63,038 nt of DNA, from positions 1-63,038 of the forward strand of contig JAKSMC010000018.1 of NCBI GenBank assembly GCA_024400835.1, read 5' to 3'. The stretch's first letter is position 1. Every line of letters begins with the position of its first letter. This DNA comes from Bacteroidales bacterium (GTDB lineage Bacteria > Bacteroidota > Bacteroidia > Bacteroidales > WCHB1-69). The notes beneath the pieces are model-generated. The model ran no database searches. It was not told the origin of the DNA and worked only from the letters and a program-made list of their open reading frames with translations. Shown here in pieces: positions 1-8,216 of this stretch. A program made the position numbers and the translations under genes.

Positions 1-44
1 CTGCTCCCAAAGCAGGCGCGATAACCGGACTACGCTATATCCCG
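1..44 (-). tRNA. tRNA-Pro (anticodon TGG), 5' part, cut by the window edge
   Basis: Read on the minus strand, the segment begins CGGGATATAGCG, as bacterial tRNA-Pro does. It continues with a D-arm and an anticodon arm whose stem CCTGC/GCAGG encloses the loop TTTGGGA, giving anticodon TGG. The T-arm and 3' acceptor strand lie outside the window. A Bacteroidota -7 box sits 12 nt upstream of the mature 5' end. Identification is from fold and sequence by eye. Confidence 0.88.
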
Positions 45-56
45 TTTTTTGAGGTT

Positions 57-65
57 GCAAAAATA
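57..65 (-). promoter_or_regulatory. -7 promoter box for tRNA-Pro
   Basis: TATTTTTGC on the minus strand matches the Bacteroidota -7 consensus TAnnTTTGC. It lies 12 nt before the tRNA 5' end, so the primary transcript would carry only a very short leader. Confidence 0.7.
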
Positions 66-209
66 CACTTTTTTTCATCTTCTACAACTCATCTTCAAAA
101 AAAGTCAAAATGTTTTAAAACAGGCATTTAGAAAATAATACATTAGTCCAAGGCCAACTTCGCGCCATCAAAAACGGGGAAAACAGCATCAAGGTTCGTA
201 CTTTTTTAC

Positions 210-218
210 TACTTTTGC
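210..218 (+). promoter_or_regulatory. -7 promoter box for queA
   Basis: TACTTTTGC matches the Bacteroidota -7 consensus. It ends only 7 nt before the queA ATG, so transcription would begin at or next to the start codon and the mRNA may be leaderless. Confidence 0.65.
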
Positions 219-225
219 CGCCATT

Positions 226-1443
226 ATGACAGAAGAGAGAAACATCCGAATTGAAGACTTCAACTATGACCTGCCGGAAGAACGCATCGCCTTCTTCCCC
301 GTGGCGCAACGCGACCAATCGCAACTTTTAGTGTACAACAAAGGCAACATCACGGACAGCCATTTCCACCATCTGGCCGATTTCCTGGATGCCGACGACA
401 TGCTCATCTTCAACAACTCCAAGGTGATACATGCGCGGCTGCTCGTACACAACGCCACAGGCGCGGCTATCGAGATTTTCTGTTTGGAGCCTCTCTACCC
501 TACCAGCGACCCGGCCTCCGCTTTCGCACAAACCAAGCAGGTGACATGGAAGTGCATGGTCGGGAATGCCAAGAAATGGAAGCACCCACTAGACATCATC
601 GTCCCTATCGATGACAAAACGGTGACCGTGCAGGCCGAAAAGGGCGAAAGCACCGAGGGCACTTTCGAGGTGACCTTCTCTTGGGATGACGAGGCCGTTT
701 CCTTCGCCGAATGGCTCGAACATTACGGCAAGATCCCATTGCCTCCGTACATCAAGCGCGCCGCCGAAGATTCGGACGAAGAACGCTACCAAACCGTCTA
801 TGCCAAACACGACGGTTCTGTGGCTGCGCCAACTGCCGGTCTCCACTTCACGCCTGCGGTTTTCGACAGCCTGCACGCAAAAGGCATTGCCACCGAGTAC
901 ATCACGCTGCACGTGGGCGCAGGCACCTTCAAGCCCGTATCCACGGACACCATCGGTGAGCACTACATGCACGAGGAGAAAATCGTCATCACCGAGGCCT
1001 TCATCAAAAAGCTACAGCACAGTTTGGGCCGACGACGCATAGCCGTGGGCACCACCGTGGCCCGCACCATAGAGTCTCTCTTCATCATCGGCGCCAAATT
1101 GAAACTCGGGCGTCCAGAGCCGCTGTTGGTCGAACAGTGGGAAATTTACGATGACCCGGCCATAGGAGAGGTATCCTTGGAAGATTCCCTGAACGCTATC
1201 CAAGACTACCTGCGGGCACAAGGCACCGACCTGCTGCGCGCCGCCACACGCCTCATCATCCTGCCGACATACCGTCCCAAAATCGCACAGGGCATCATCA
1301 CCAACTTCCACCAGCCGCAAAGTACCTTGCTGCTGCTCATCTCCGCGTTCGTCGGCGACGAATGGCACCGCATTTACCGCCACGCCCTCGACCACAACTA
1401 CCGATTCCTGAGCTACGGAGACTCCAACCTCTACTTACCGTAG
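226..1443 (+). CDS. queA: S-adenosylmethionine:tRNA ribosyltransferase-isomerase
   Basis: QueA moves the ribosyl part of SAM onto preQ1 at the wobble position of GUN-anticodon tRNAs and isomerises it to epoxyqueuosine, the penultimate step of queuosine synthesis. The 405 aa protein opens with the family pattern IRIEDFNYDLPEERIA and has the conserved FNNSKVIHARL segment near residues 65-75. It also carries the AAPTAGLHFT block (about 201-210), LHVGAGTFKPV, and the C-terminal ITNFHQPQSTLLLLISAF block. Length is at the upper end of the family range. The ATG is 7 residues before the first conserved block and very close to the promoter. The gene stands alone; thrS has its own promoter. Confidence 0.96.
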   Translation: MTEERNIRIEDFNYDLPEERIAFFPVAQRDQSQLLVYNKGNITDSHFHHLADFLDADDMLIFNNSKVIHARLLVHNATGAAIEIFCLEPLYPTSDPASAFAQTKQVTWKCMVGNAKKWKHPLDIIVPIDDKTVTVQAEKGESTEGTFEVTFSWDDEAVSFAEWLEHYGKIPLPPYIKRAAEDSDEERYQTVYAKHDGSVAAPTAGLHFTPAVFDSLHAKGIATEYITLHVGAGTFKPVSTDTIGEHYMHEEKIVITEAFIKKLQHSLGRRRIAVGTTVARTIESLFIIGAKLKLGRPEPLLVEQWEIYDDPAIGEVSLEDSLNAIQDYLRAQGTDLLRAATRLIILPTYRPKIAQGIITNFHQPQSTLLLLISAFVGDEWHRIYRHALDHNYRFLSYGDSNLYLP

Positions 1444-1499
1444 GAATTTCGCTGTTAGCTTCAGTAATTCCCATCTACTTCTCTACCCATCTACTCCTC

Positions 1500-1615
1500 T
1501 ACATAGACCATTGACTTTGACTTTTGGGACTCTCCATAATTGTCAATTCTCAATTTGACTTCCTATTCGGACGCAATAAATTGCGTCCCTACTTCCTGCA
1601 ACCTGAAACTTGATA
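1500..1615. repeat. Short repeat cluster between queA and thrS
   Basis: This spacer holds a perfect 9-bp inverted repeat, GGACGCAAT/ATTGCGTCC with a 2-nt loop (1569-1588). It also has heptamer-like phrases (TTGACTTTGACTTTT, TTGTCAATTCTCAATT) and an AACCTGAAACTTG phrase that recurs at 18427-18452. No open frame is convincing. The palindrome could end queA transcription, but no clear T-run follows it. Confidence 0.6.
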
Positions 1616-1622
1616 TTTTTTG

Positions 1623-1631
1623 TATCTTTGC
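1623..1631 (+). promoter_or_regulatory. -7 promoter box for thrS
   Basis: TATCTTTGC is an exact match to the -7 consensus. It leaves a leader of roughly 85 nt before thrS. The leader contains a small dyad (GTGCA-C-TGCAC), but I see no recognisable T-box or other riboswitch. Confidence 0.7.
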
Positions 1632-1721
1632 GCGCTTTTTTTACTAGGTAAAATATTTATAAAAAAGCATGCAAAAAAGTGCACTGCACGTCTCATTTAG
1701 ATCACAAAAAAATAACTTATC

Positions 1722-3656
1722 ATGATAAAAATCACATTGCCCGACGGCTCATTCAAAGAATTCGAACAGGGAGTAACCCCGTACGAAGTTGCTCAAAGCA
1801 TTAGCGAAGGTCTTGCACGTAACGTCCTCGTTGCCAAAGTCAACGACGTTATGGTTGAACTTGACCGCCCCATCAACGAAGACGCATCATTAGTTCTTTT
1901 CACCTGGAACGACCGCGAAGGTAAGGACACCTTCTGGCACAGTTCCGCCCACCTCATGGCCGCTGCCATCGAGGAGCTCTACCCCGGCGTCAAATTCGGC
2001 ATCGGACCGCACATCGAAACCGGTTTCTACTACGATATCGACTTCATGGACTACCCCATCTCTGCCGATGACTTTCCGAAAATCGAAAAGAAGATGCAGG
2101 AACTCGCATCCCAGAAAATCAGATTCATCCGCAAGGACGTATGCAAAAAGGATGCTATTGACTACTTCACCAAGAAAGGCGACGAATACAAGCTCGAGCT
2201 CATCGACGGTTTGGAAGACGGCAACATCACGTTCTACGAGAGCGGTGCCTTCACAGACCTCTGTCGCGGACCGCACTTGCATGACACTTCCGTCATCAAG
2301 GCCATCAAGTTGCTGAAGACTGCCGGCGCATACTGGCGTGGCGACGAGAAGCGCAAACAGCTTACCCGTATCTACGCTGTCACCTATCCAAAGAAAAAAG
2401 AATTGGACGAATATTTGGCTCTCCTCGAAGAGGCTAAGAAACGCGACCACCGCAAATTAGGCAAGGAGATGGAACTCTTCACCTTCTCACAGCGTGTCGG
2501 TGCCGGCCTGCCGTTATGGTTGCCGAAGGGTGCCGCCCTCCGCGACCGTCTCGAGCAGTTCCTCCGCAAAGTCCAAAAACAATACGGCTATCAGCAAGTC
2601 ATCACGCCGCACATCGGCAACGTGAACCTGTATAAGACTTCCGGTCACTATGCAAAATACGGTGCAGACTCCTTCCGTCCCATCACCACACCGCAAGAAG
2701 GCGAAGAGTACTTCTTGAAACCGATGAACTGCCCGCACCACTGCGAAATCTTCGCATCCCGTCCTCGTTCCTACAAAGAGCTTCCGCTCCGTCTGGCCGA
2801 GTTCGGCACCGTATATCGTTACGAGCAGAGCGGCGAATTGCACGGCCTCACTCGCGTTCGTAGCTTCACACAGGACGACGCACACCTCTTCTGTACCTCC
2901 GACCAAATCAAGGAGGAATTCTGCAAGGTCATCGACATCATCCTCTACATCTTCAAGACTTTGAAGTTCGAAAACTACAAGGCACAGGTTTCCCTCCGCG
3001 ATCCGAACAACAAGTCCAAATATATCGGCACGGACGAAAACTGGGAGAAGGCTCAGAACGCCATCATCGAGGCTGCTGCCGAAAAGGGCCTCAACACTGT
3101 TGAAGTTGAAGGCGAAGCCGCATTCTACGGTCCTAAGTTGGACTTCATGGTGAAGGACGCCATCGGCCGCGAATGGCAGTTGGGCACTGTCCAAGTCGAT
3201 TACAACCTTCCTGAACGTTTCGAATTGGAATACACCGACGCTGACGGCCAAAAGAAACGCCCAGTGATGATTCACCGCGCTCCGTTTGGCTCTATGGAAC
3301 GCTTCGTCGCCGTATTGCTCGAACACACCGGCGGCAACTTCCCGTTGTGGCTGACACCCGACCAGGTGGTCATCCTCCCGATCAGTGAGAAATATATGGA
3401 CTACGCCAACAAGGTGAAAGCCGCTTTGGACGAATTCGACCTCCGCGCCACTATTGACGAACGCAACGAGAAAACCGGCCGTAAGATTCGCGACGCCGAA
3501 ACCGCCAAGATTCCGTTCATGCTCATCGTAGGCGAAAAAGAAGAAGCCGACGGCACTGTCGCCGTACGCCGCCACGGCAACGTCAACGACGGCACTATGC
3601 CTCTCAACGACTTCGTCCAACTTATCAATGGTGCCATCAAAGAAGAATTGGCATAG
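1722..3656 (+). CDS. thrS: Threonyl-tRNA synthetase
   Basis: Class II aminoacyl-tRNA synthetase that charges tRNA-Thr in the cytoplasm. The 644 aa protein has the full bacterial layout: N-terminal TGS domain (about 1-62), an editing domain with [16 protein letters not shown] and the Cys-containing [11 protein letters not shown] segment, then the catalytic core. Motif 2 is seen as [17 protein letters not shown], and the zinc-site cysteine is C337 in [10 protein letters not shown]. Motif 3 is [12 protein letters not shown], followed by a C-terminal anticodon-binding domain. Length is standard. It is followed by ffh in the same direction after a 66-nt spacer made of a short tandem repeat. Confidence 0.98.
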   Translation: MIKITLPDGSFKEFEQGVTPYEVAQSISEGLARNVLVAKVNDVMVELDRPINEDASLVLFTWNDREGKDTFWHSSAHLMAAAIEELYPGVKFGIGPHIETGFYYDIDFMDYPISADDFPKIEKKMQELASQKIRFIRKDVCKKDAIDYFTKKGDEYKLELIDGLEDGNITFYESGAFTDLCRGPHLHDTSVIKAIKLLKTAGAYWRGDEKRKQLTRIYAVTYPKKKELDEYLALLEEAKKRDHRKLGKEMELFTFSQRVGAGLPLWLPKGAALRDRLEQFLRKVQKQYGYQQVITPHIGNVNLYKTSGHYAKYGADSFRPITTPQEGEEYFLKPMNCPHHCEIFASRPRSYKELPLRLAEFGTVYRYEQSGELHGLTRVRSFTQDDAHLFCTSDQIKEEFCKVIDIILYIFKTLKFENYKAQVSLRDPNNKSKYIGTDENWEKAQNAIIEAAAEKGLNTVEVEGEAAFYGPKLDFMVKDAIGREWQLGTVQVDYNLPERFELEYTDADGQKKRPVMIHRAPFGSMERFVAVLLEHTGGNFPLWLTPDQVVILPISEKYMDYANKVKAALDEFDLRATIDERNEKTGRKIRDAETAKIPFMLIVGEKEEADGTVAVRRHGNVNDGTMPLNDFVQLINGAIKEELA

Positions 3657-3684
3657 TAGTGACCAGTGATTTTGATCACATTGT

Positions 3685-3714
3685 CGCATTAACACATTAT
3701 CGCATTAACACATT
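3685..3714. repeat. 15-bp tandem spacer repeat before ffh
   Basis: Two near-identical 15-mers built from CGCATTAACACATTA end just before the ffh start. The same phrase precedes folD (5183-5213) and, in shortened form, murG (6094-6117). Confidence 0.75.
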
Positions 3715-3722
3715 CAATAATA

Positions 3723-5063
3723 ATGTTTGAAAACTTATCTGACAGATTAGAAAGGGCGTTTAAAATCATCAAAGGCCACGGCTACATCACCGAAATCAAC
3801 GTGGCAGAGACGATGAAGGAAGTGCGCAAGGCACTTCTCGACGCCGACGTAAGCTATAAAATCGCCAAGGAGTTCACCGACAACGTCAAAAAGAAGGCCT
3901 TAGGTATGAACGTGCTCAAAGCCGTATCTCCCAGCCAGTTGATGGTGAAAATCACTTACGACGAACTCATCGCGCTGATGGGTCACGACGCCACCGACAT
4001 CAACCTCAAAGCCAACCCCGCCATCATCTTGATGTCTGGTTTGCAAGGTTCCGGTAAGACAACGCACGCCGCCAAGTTGGCCAACCTCCTGAAGACCAAG
4101 CGCGGCAAGAAGCCGTTGCTCGTCGCCGGCGACGTTTACCGTCCCGCCGCTATCGACCAGTTGAAAGTATTAGGTGAGCAAATCGGTGTTCCCGTATATA
4201 CCGAAGACGGCTGCAAAGAGCCCGTCAAGATTGCCAAAAACGGTGTGAAGCACGCCAAGGAATACGGCTATGACGTAGTCCTCATCGATACCGCCGGCCG
4301 TCTGGCAGTCGACGAAGAGATGATGGAGGAAATCGGCAACATCAAAGAGGCCGTAAACCCCAACGAAATCCTCTTCGTGGTTGACGCCATGACCGGCCAG
4401 GATGCCGTCAACACCGCCAAAGCCTTCAACGACAAGTTGAACTTCGACGGCGTCATCCTCACCAAGATGGACGGTGACACCCGCGGCGGTGCCGCCCTCA
4501 CCATCAAGGCCGTGGTTGACAAACCTATCAAGTTCATCGGCACCGGCGAAAAGATGGAAGCCCTCAGCGTATTCCACCCCGACCGTCTCGCAGAACGTAT
4601 CCTCGGTATGGGTGACATCCGTTCATTCGTTGAAAAGGCTCAAGACCAATTCGACGAGGAAGAGGCTGCCAAACTCCAGAAGAAACTCGCCAAGAACCAA
4701 TTCGACTTCAACGACTTCATGGCTCAGATCCAGCAGATCAAGAAGATGGGCAACGTGAAGGACCTTATGTCTATGATTCCGGGTATGGGCAAAGTGGTCA
4801 AGAACATGGACCTCGACGACAACGCCTTCAAGAGCGTGGAAGTCATCATCCAATCTATGACACCGCAGGAACGCGCCAACCCCGACATCATCAACGGTTC
4901 CCGCCGCAAACGTATCGCCATGGGTAGCGGCAGCGACATCCAGGATGTCAACCGCCTGCTCAAACAGTTCGAAGAGACCCGCAAGATGATGAAGATGGTG
5001 AACAGCGGCAAGGCCAAGAACCTCATGCGCGCTATGAACGCTCCTGGAAGAAGACCTCTGTAG
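3723..5063 (+). CDS. ffh: Signal recognition particle protein Ffh
   Basis: Ffh is the GTPase of the signal recognition particle. It binds 4.5S RNA and signal sequences and docks nascent membrane proteins at FtsY. The 446 aa protein shows the N helical domain (1-90) and the G domain with P-loop GLQGSGKTT (106-114). DVYRPAAIDQL, DTAGR, and TKMDGDTRGGAAL follow. The C-terminal M domain is methionine-rich, with GMGKVVKNM and SRRKRIAMGSG. All key motifs are intact. It lies between thrS and folD; no separate -7 box was found, so it may share the thrS transcript. Confidence 0.98.
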   Translation: MFENLSDRLERAFKIIKGHGYITEINVAETMKEVRKALLDADVSYKIAKEFTDNVKKKALGMNVLKAVSPSQLMVKITYDELIALMGHDATDINLKANPAIILMSGLQGSGKTTHAAKLANLLKTKRGKKPLLVAGDVYRPAAIDQLKVLGEQIGVPVYTEDGCKEPVKIAKNGVKHAKEYGYDVVLIDTAGRLAVDEEMMEEIGNIKEAVNPNEILFVVDAMTGQDAVNTAKAFNDKLNFDGVILTKMDGDTRGGAALTIKAVVDKPIKFIGTGEKMEALSVFHPDRLAERILGMGDIRSFVEKAQDQFDEEEAAKLQKKLAKNQFDFNDFMAQIQQIKKMGNVKDLMSMIPGMGKVVKNMDLDDNAFKSVEVIIQSMTPQERANPDIINGSRRKRIAMGSGSDIQDVNRLLKQFEETRKMMKMVNSGKAKNLMRAMNAPGRRPL

Positions 5064-5182
5064 AACTCAGGGTTTAGGGTTCAGGAAAATCACCCAGTTT
5101 ATCAAGTGCCGTGGTTGTTGGCCAGACTTAAAGTTAAAAGTTTATGGTTTAAAAACGACGACTTTGTTTGCTCACTCATTAC

Positions 5183-5213
5183 CGCATTAACACATTATCG
5201 CATTAACTCATTA
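5183..5213. repeat. 15-bp tandem spacer repeat before folD
   Basis: Two copies of the CGCATTAACACATTA-type 15-mer, the second slightly diverged, lie directly upstream of the folD ATG. This matches the element upstream of ffh. Confidence 0.75.
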
Positions 5214-5218
5214 GCACA

Positions 5219-6085
5219 ATGAAAATCATTGACGGCAAAGAAATTGCCAACACCATAAAATCAGAAATCGCCACGGAGGTGAAATCGCTGTTGGACCAAG
5301 GCAAGCCCGCCCCACATCTGGCAGTGATTATCGCCGGCGAAGACGGCGCAGCCCTGAGTTACGTCAACAGCATTGAAAAACAGTGCAAAGGCGTGGGCTA
5401 CACCTGTTCGGCATACAAATTCCCTTCTTCCGTAAAAGAAGAAGAAATCTTAGCCACCATCGACTTCCTCAACAACGACGACGAAGTTGACGGCTACATC
5501 ATCCAAATGCCTCTGCCGAAGCAGGTTTCCATCGACAAGGTCACCGCACACGTTGACCCACGCAAAGATATGGACTGCTTCCATCCGGTAAACATGGGCA
5601 ATCTGTTGTTAGGCAAAGACTGCTTCGCACCCGCCACGCCGCACGGTGTGATGGAACTCATCAAGCGTGCCGGCATCGAAACCGAAGGTAAGGACTGCGT
5701 CATTGTAGGCCGCAGCAACATTGTAGGCAAACCGCTATCCATGATGCTGCTCCAAAAGGACGCCAACGCCACGGTCACCGTATGCCACAGTCGCACCAAG
5801 AACCTCAAACGCGTATGCAGTCGCGCCGACATTCTCATCGTGGCCATCGGCCAACCCGAGATGATCACGGCAGACTACGTCAAGGAGAAAGCCACCGTCA
5901 TTGATGTAGGCATCCACAGAATGCCTGACCCGGCGCAGCCCAACGGCTACCGCGTATGCGGCGACGTCAAGTTTGACGAAGTATCCAAAAAATGCGAAGC
6001 CATCACCCCTGTTCCCGGCGGCGTGGGCGCTATGACTATGGCCTGCCTGCTGCAGAACACGATGAAAGCATACAAAATGCGATAA
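5219..6085 (+). CDS. folD: Methylenetetrahydrofolate dehydrogenase/cyclohydrolase FolD
   Basis: Bifunctional enzyme of one-carbon metabolism interconverting 5,10-methylene- and 10-formyl-tetrahydrofolate with NADP(H). The 288 aa length is typical. Visible motifs are the substrate-pocket segment around Y48, the GYIIQMPLP block, the NAD(P)-binding VGRSNIVGKPLSMML, and the C-terminal TPVPGGVGAMTMACLL. One oddity: in the family the active-site pattern is Tyr followed four residues later by the catalytic Lys, but here that position (52) is Ile. The nearest Lys is residue 54. The dehydrogenase fold looks normal, so loss or change of the cyclohydrolase step is possible but unproven. Confidence 0.95.
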   Translation: MKIIDGKEIANTIKSEIATEVKSLLDQGKPAPHLAVIIAGEDGAALSYVNSIEKQCKGVGYTCSAYKFPSSVKEEEILATIDFLNNDDEVDGYIIQMPLPKQVSIDKVTAHVDPRKDMDCFHPVNMGNLLLGKDCFAPATPHGVMELIKRAGIETEGKDCVIVGRSNIVGKPLSMMLLQKDANATVTVCHSRTKNLKRVCSRADILIVAIGQPEMITADYVKEKATVIDVGIHRMPDPAQPNGYRVCGDVKFDEVSKKCEAITPVPGGVGAMTMACLLQNTMKAYKMR

Positions 6086-6093
6086 CACAGCAA

Positions 6094-6117
6094 CGCATTA
6101 TCACATTAACACATTAA
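6094..6117. repeat. Shortened spacer repeat before murG
   Basis: A diverged member of the CGCATTAACACATTA family sits between folD and murG, ending 4 nt before the murG ATG. Confidence 0.6.
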
Positions 6118-6121
6118 CCCT

Positions 6122-7225
6122 ATGAGATATTTAATCAGCGGCGGCGGCACAGGTGGACACATCTTCCCCGCATTGGCAATCGCCAACAAAATCAAGAAAG
6201 AGAATCCCGATGCTGAAATTCTTTTCATCGGGGCAGACAACAAAATGGAGATGCAGCGCGTCCCAGAGGCTGGCTATCCCATCGAAGGACTGACGATTTA
6301 CGGCATCAGTCGCGACTTCTCCTGGAGCGGCATTAAGAAAAACGCGAAGCTGCCCTTCGTGCTGATGCGTGCCATGCGCAAAGCCAAGAAGATCATCAGC
6401 GAGTTCAAACCCGACATCGCTATCGGTGTGGGCGGTTTCGCCAGCGGTCCCGCTCTGAAAACCGCCGACAAGCTCGGCATTCCCACTATGCTGCAGGAAC
6501 AGAACTCCTACCCCGGCGTAACCAACAAGATGCTGGCACCGAAAGCCAAACGCATCTGCGTGGCCTACGACGGACTGGAGAAATACTTCCCCGCTGAGAA
6601 AATCGTCAAAACCGGCAACCCCATCCGCGCCGAAATCTTGAATATCCAACGCAAAGACCCGAAGGCCTACCAGTTCTTCAACTTTGTCCCAGAAAAGAAA
6701 ACCGTTTTGGTTGTCGGCGGCAGTCTCGGTGCTCTGACACTCAACAAGACGATGGCGGCCAATCTGGATGCCTTCCGCAAAGCCGACATCCAGCTGCTGT
6801 GGCAAACCGGCGAGCAATTCTTCAAGAACATCGACTCCAAGTTGTTGGCAGAGCAAGACGAGCACATCCGCATCGTGCCGTTCATCAAGAACATGAACGA
6901 TGCCTACAGCATCGCTGACATCATCGTTTCCCGTGCGGGCGCCTTGGCTTTGGCCGAACTTGCCATTGTTGACGTACCCACGATTCTCGTGCCGTTCCCG
7001 TACGCAGCCGAAGACCATCAGACGTACAATGCCAAAGCGCTTTCCTCTAAGGATGCCGCCATCCTTATCGCAGACAAAGACGCACAAACTCAGCTGATTC
7101 CCGAGTTGATGGAACTGGCAAAAGACGACGCACGTTGCGCACAAATGAGCGAAAATCTAAAGCCTTTCGCACAACCTTCCGCCATCAACGCAATTTACGA
7201 AGAGATCAAGAAAATAACCCGATAA
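6122..7225 (+). CDS. murG: UDP-GlcNAc:undecaprenyl-PP-MurNAc-pentapeptide GlcNAc transferase MurG
   Basis: MurG adds GlcNAc to lipid I to form lipid II on the cytoplasmic face of the inner membrane, the last intracellular step of peptidoglycan synthesis. The 367 aa protein has the N-terminal glycine loop GGGTGGHIFPALAIA and a second G-loop GVGGFASGPAL with LQEQNSYPGVTNK. It then has VVGGSLGALTLNK and the nucleotide-sugar motif SRAGALALAELAI with PFPYAAEDHQTYNA. It is outside the usual division-wall cluster here, sitting behind folD, and converges with the TonB-like gene, whose stop codon is 3 nt away. Confidence 0.97.
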   Translation: MRYLISGGGTGGHIFPALAIANKIKKENPDAEILFIGADNKMEMQRVPEAGYPIEGLTIYGISRDFSWSGIKKNAKLPFVLMRAMRKAKKIISEFKPDIAIGVGGFASGPALKTADKLGIPTMLQEQNSYPGVTNKMLAPKAKRICVAYDGLEKYFPAEKIVKTGNPIRAEILNIQRKDPKAYQFFNFVPEKKTVLVVGGSLGALTLNKTMAANLDAFRKADIQLLWQTGEQFFKNIDSKLLAEQDEHIRIVPFIKNMNDAYSIADIIVSRAGALALAELAIVDVPTILVPFPYAAEDHQTYNAKALSSKDAAILIADKDAQTQLIPELMELAKDDARCAQMSENLKPFAQPSAINAIYEEIKKITR

Positions 7226-7228
7226 GGA

Positions 7229-8146
7229 CTATTCATTCACCCTTGGAAAACGAATGGGAACCTGGTAGAACGAGCGAACAGGCTCTCCTTTGATTTCCTC
7301 AGGTTTCCACTTAGGCAGCAAACTGACCACTCGAACGGCCTCCGCATCGCATTCGGGGGATAGTGATATTTTGACTTTTGCGTCAGACACACTTCCGTCC
7401 TTATTGATAACGAATTCTACCAAGACTACACCTTTAACACTGCCGTTAAGGACAGATGCAGGATATTGAATATTTTCATCTATAAAGGCCTTCAAAGAGT
7501 CAGGACCGCCGGGGAATTCCGCTATGGTTTCAACCACACCCATTAATAGGTCCGAATCCGTATCAATGATGGCTTCTTCTGACAGAAAATTGTTGAAGTT
7601 GCTGCTGGACGTATCAGCGACAAAGTCCATGCCCTCAAAATCATTTATATTCGGATAGTCAGGATCACCGCTTACAGTTTGTTGAAGCCTGACAGTGTCA
7701 CTTTTTTCGTTCTCACGTTCCCCACGCACCGATGTCATAGTACCATCAATTGCACCCATTAGAGCCAAAGCATCTGTAATGGGCCGGCCTTCGCTTTGGC
7801 AAGTCGTCGGTTGAGATTTTGCGGCAGGAGCAACTGCTGTCGGTTTTCCGAACGCAACAGAACCTCTCACGTTTGCAGGCTCACTGCTTTGTGAAACGGT
7901 AGCGCATCCTACGGAGGAGATGGCCAATCCGGCAGAAAGTCCGGCCAGCATCACTGCTTTGCCCATTTGCTGTCGTTTGCGCAGCTCTTCTTCCAAGTAG
8001 CGCAACTCCGCCTCGCAACGCGGGCACGTGCCGGCGCAATCTCCTTGATATTGGCACTCTTCCACGACGAGGGCAATGTCGTTTTCCTCCGCAATCTTCT
8101 TACGGATTTCCTTTAAAATCTTACAAGTGCTTTTTCCTTTGAACAT
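7229..8146 (-). CDS. TonB C-terminal-domain protein with an N-terminal four-cysteine motif
   Basis: The last ~95 residues form a TonB C-terminal domain (FPGGPDSLKAFIDENIQYP, later VKGVVLVEFVINKDGSV and LPKWKPEEIKGEPV). The N-terminus has a Cys cluster, C31-x5-C37-x3-C41-x2-C44, which could bind zinc or an Fe-S cluster. A hydrophobic stretch at 62-81 follows and probably anchors the protein in the inner membrane. The middle is a low-complexity periplasmic linker. By family, TonB proteins pass proton-motive energy to outer membrane receptors, but no ExbBD or receptor gene is nearby. A 38-bp palindromic repeat ends 33 nt upstream of the start, inside the 3' end of the Fic gene. Confidence 0.8.
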   Translation of the reverse strand: MFKGKSTCKILKEIRKKIAEENDIALVVEECQYQGDCAGTCPRCEAELRYLEEELRKRQQMGKAVMLAGLSAGLAISSVGCATVSQSSEPANVRGSVAFGKPTAVAPAAKSQPTTCQSEGRPITDALALMGAIDGTMTSVRGERENEKSDTVRLQQTVSGDPDYPNINDFEGMDFVADTSSSNFNNFLSEEAIIDTDSDLLMGVVETIAEFPGGPDSLKAFIDENIQYPASVLNGSVKGVVLVEFVINKDGSVSDAKVKISLSPECDAEAVRVVSLLPKWKPEEIKGEPVRSFYQVPIRFPRVNE

Positions 8147-8178
8147 AATGGCAATAGTTTGCTTTATTTATCTTTTCC

Positions 8179-8216
8179 AATTCTTTCCAATGTTTTAAAG
8201 ATTGGAAAGAATTTTA
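8179..8216. repeat. 38-bp palindromic repeat, copy 1 (3' end of fic, upstream of the TonB-like gene)
   Basis: Arms AATTCTTTCCAAT and ATTGGAAAGAATT (13 bp, perfect) flank the 9-nt loop GTTTTAAAG. The 38 bp are identical to the copy at 9533-9570. This copy encodes the last residues of the Fic protein (KILSNL), with the stop codon in the loop, and lies 33 nt before the next minus-strand start codon. Confidence 0.9.

Noticed and set aside
1632..1721. T-box or threonine attenuator before thrS
   Set aside because: No T-box sequence, specifier loop or terminator/antiterminator pair is visible.
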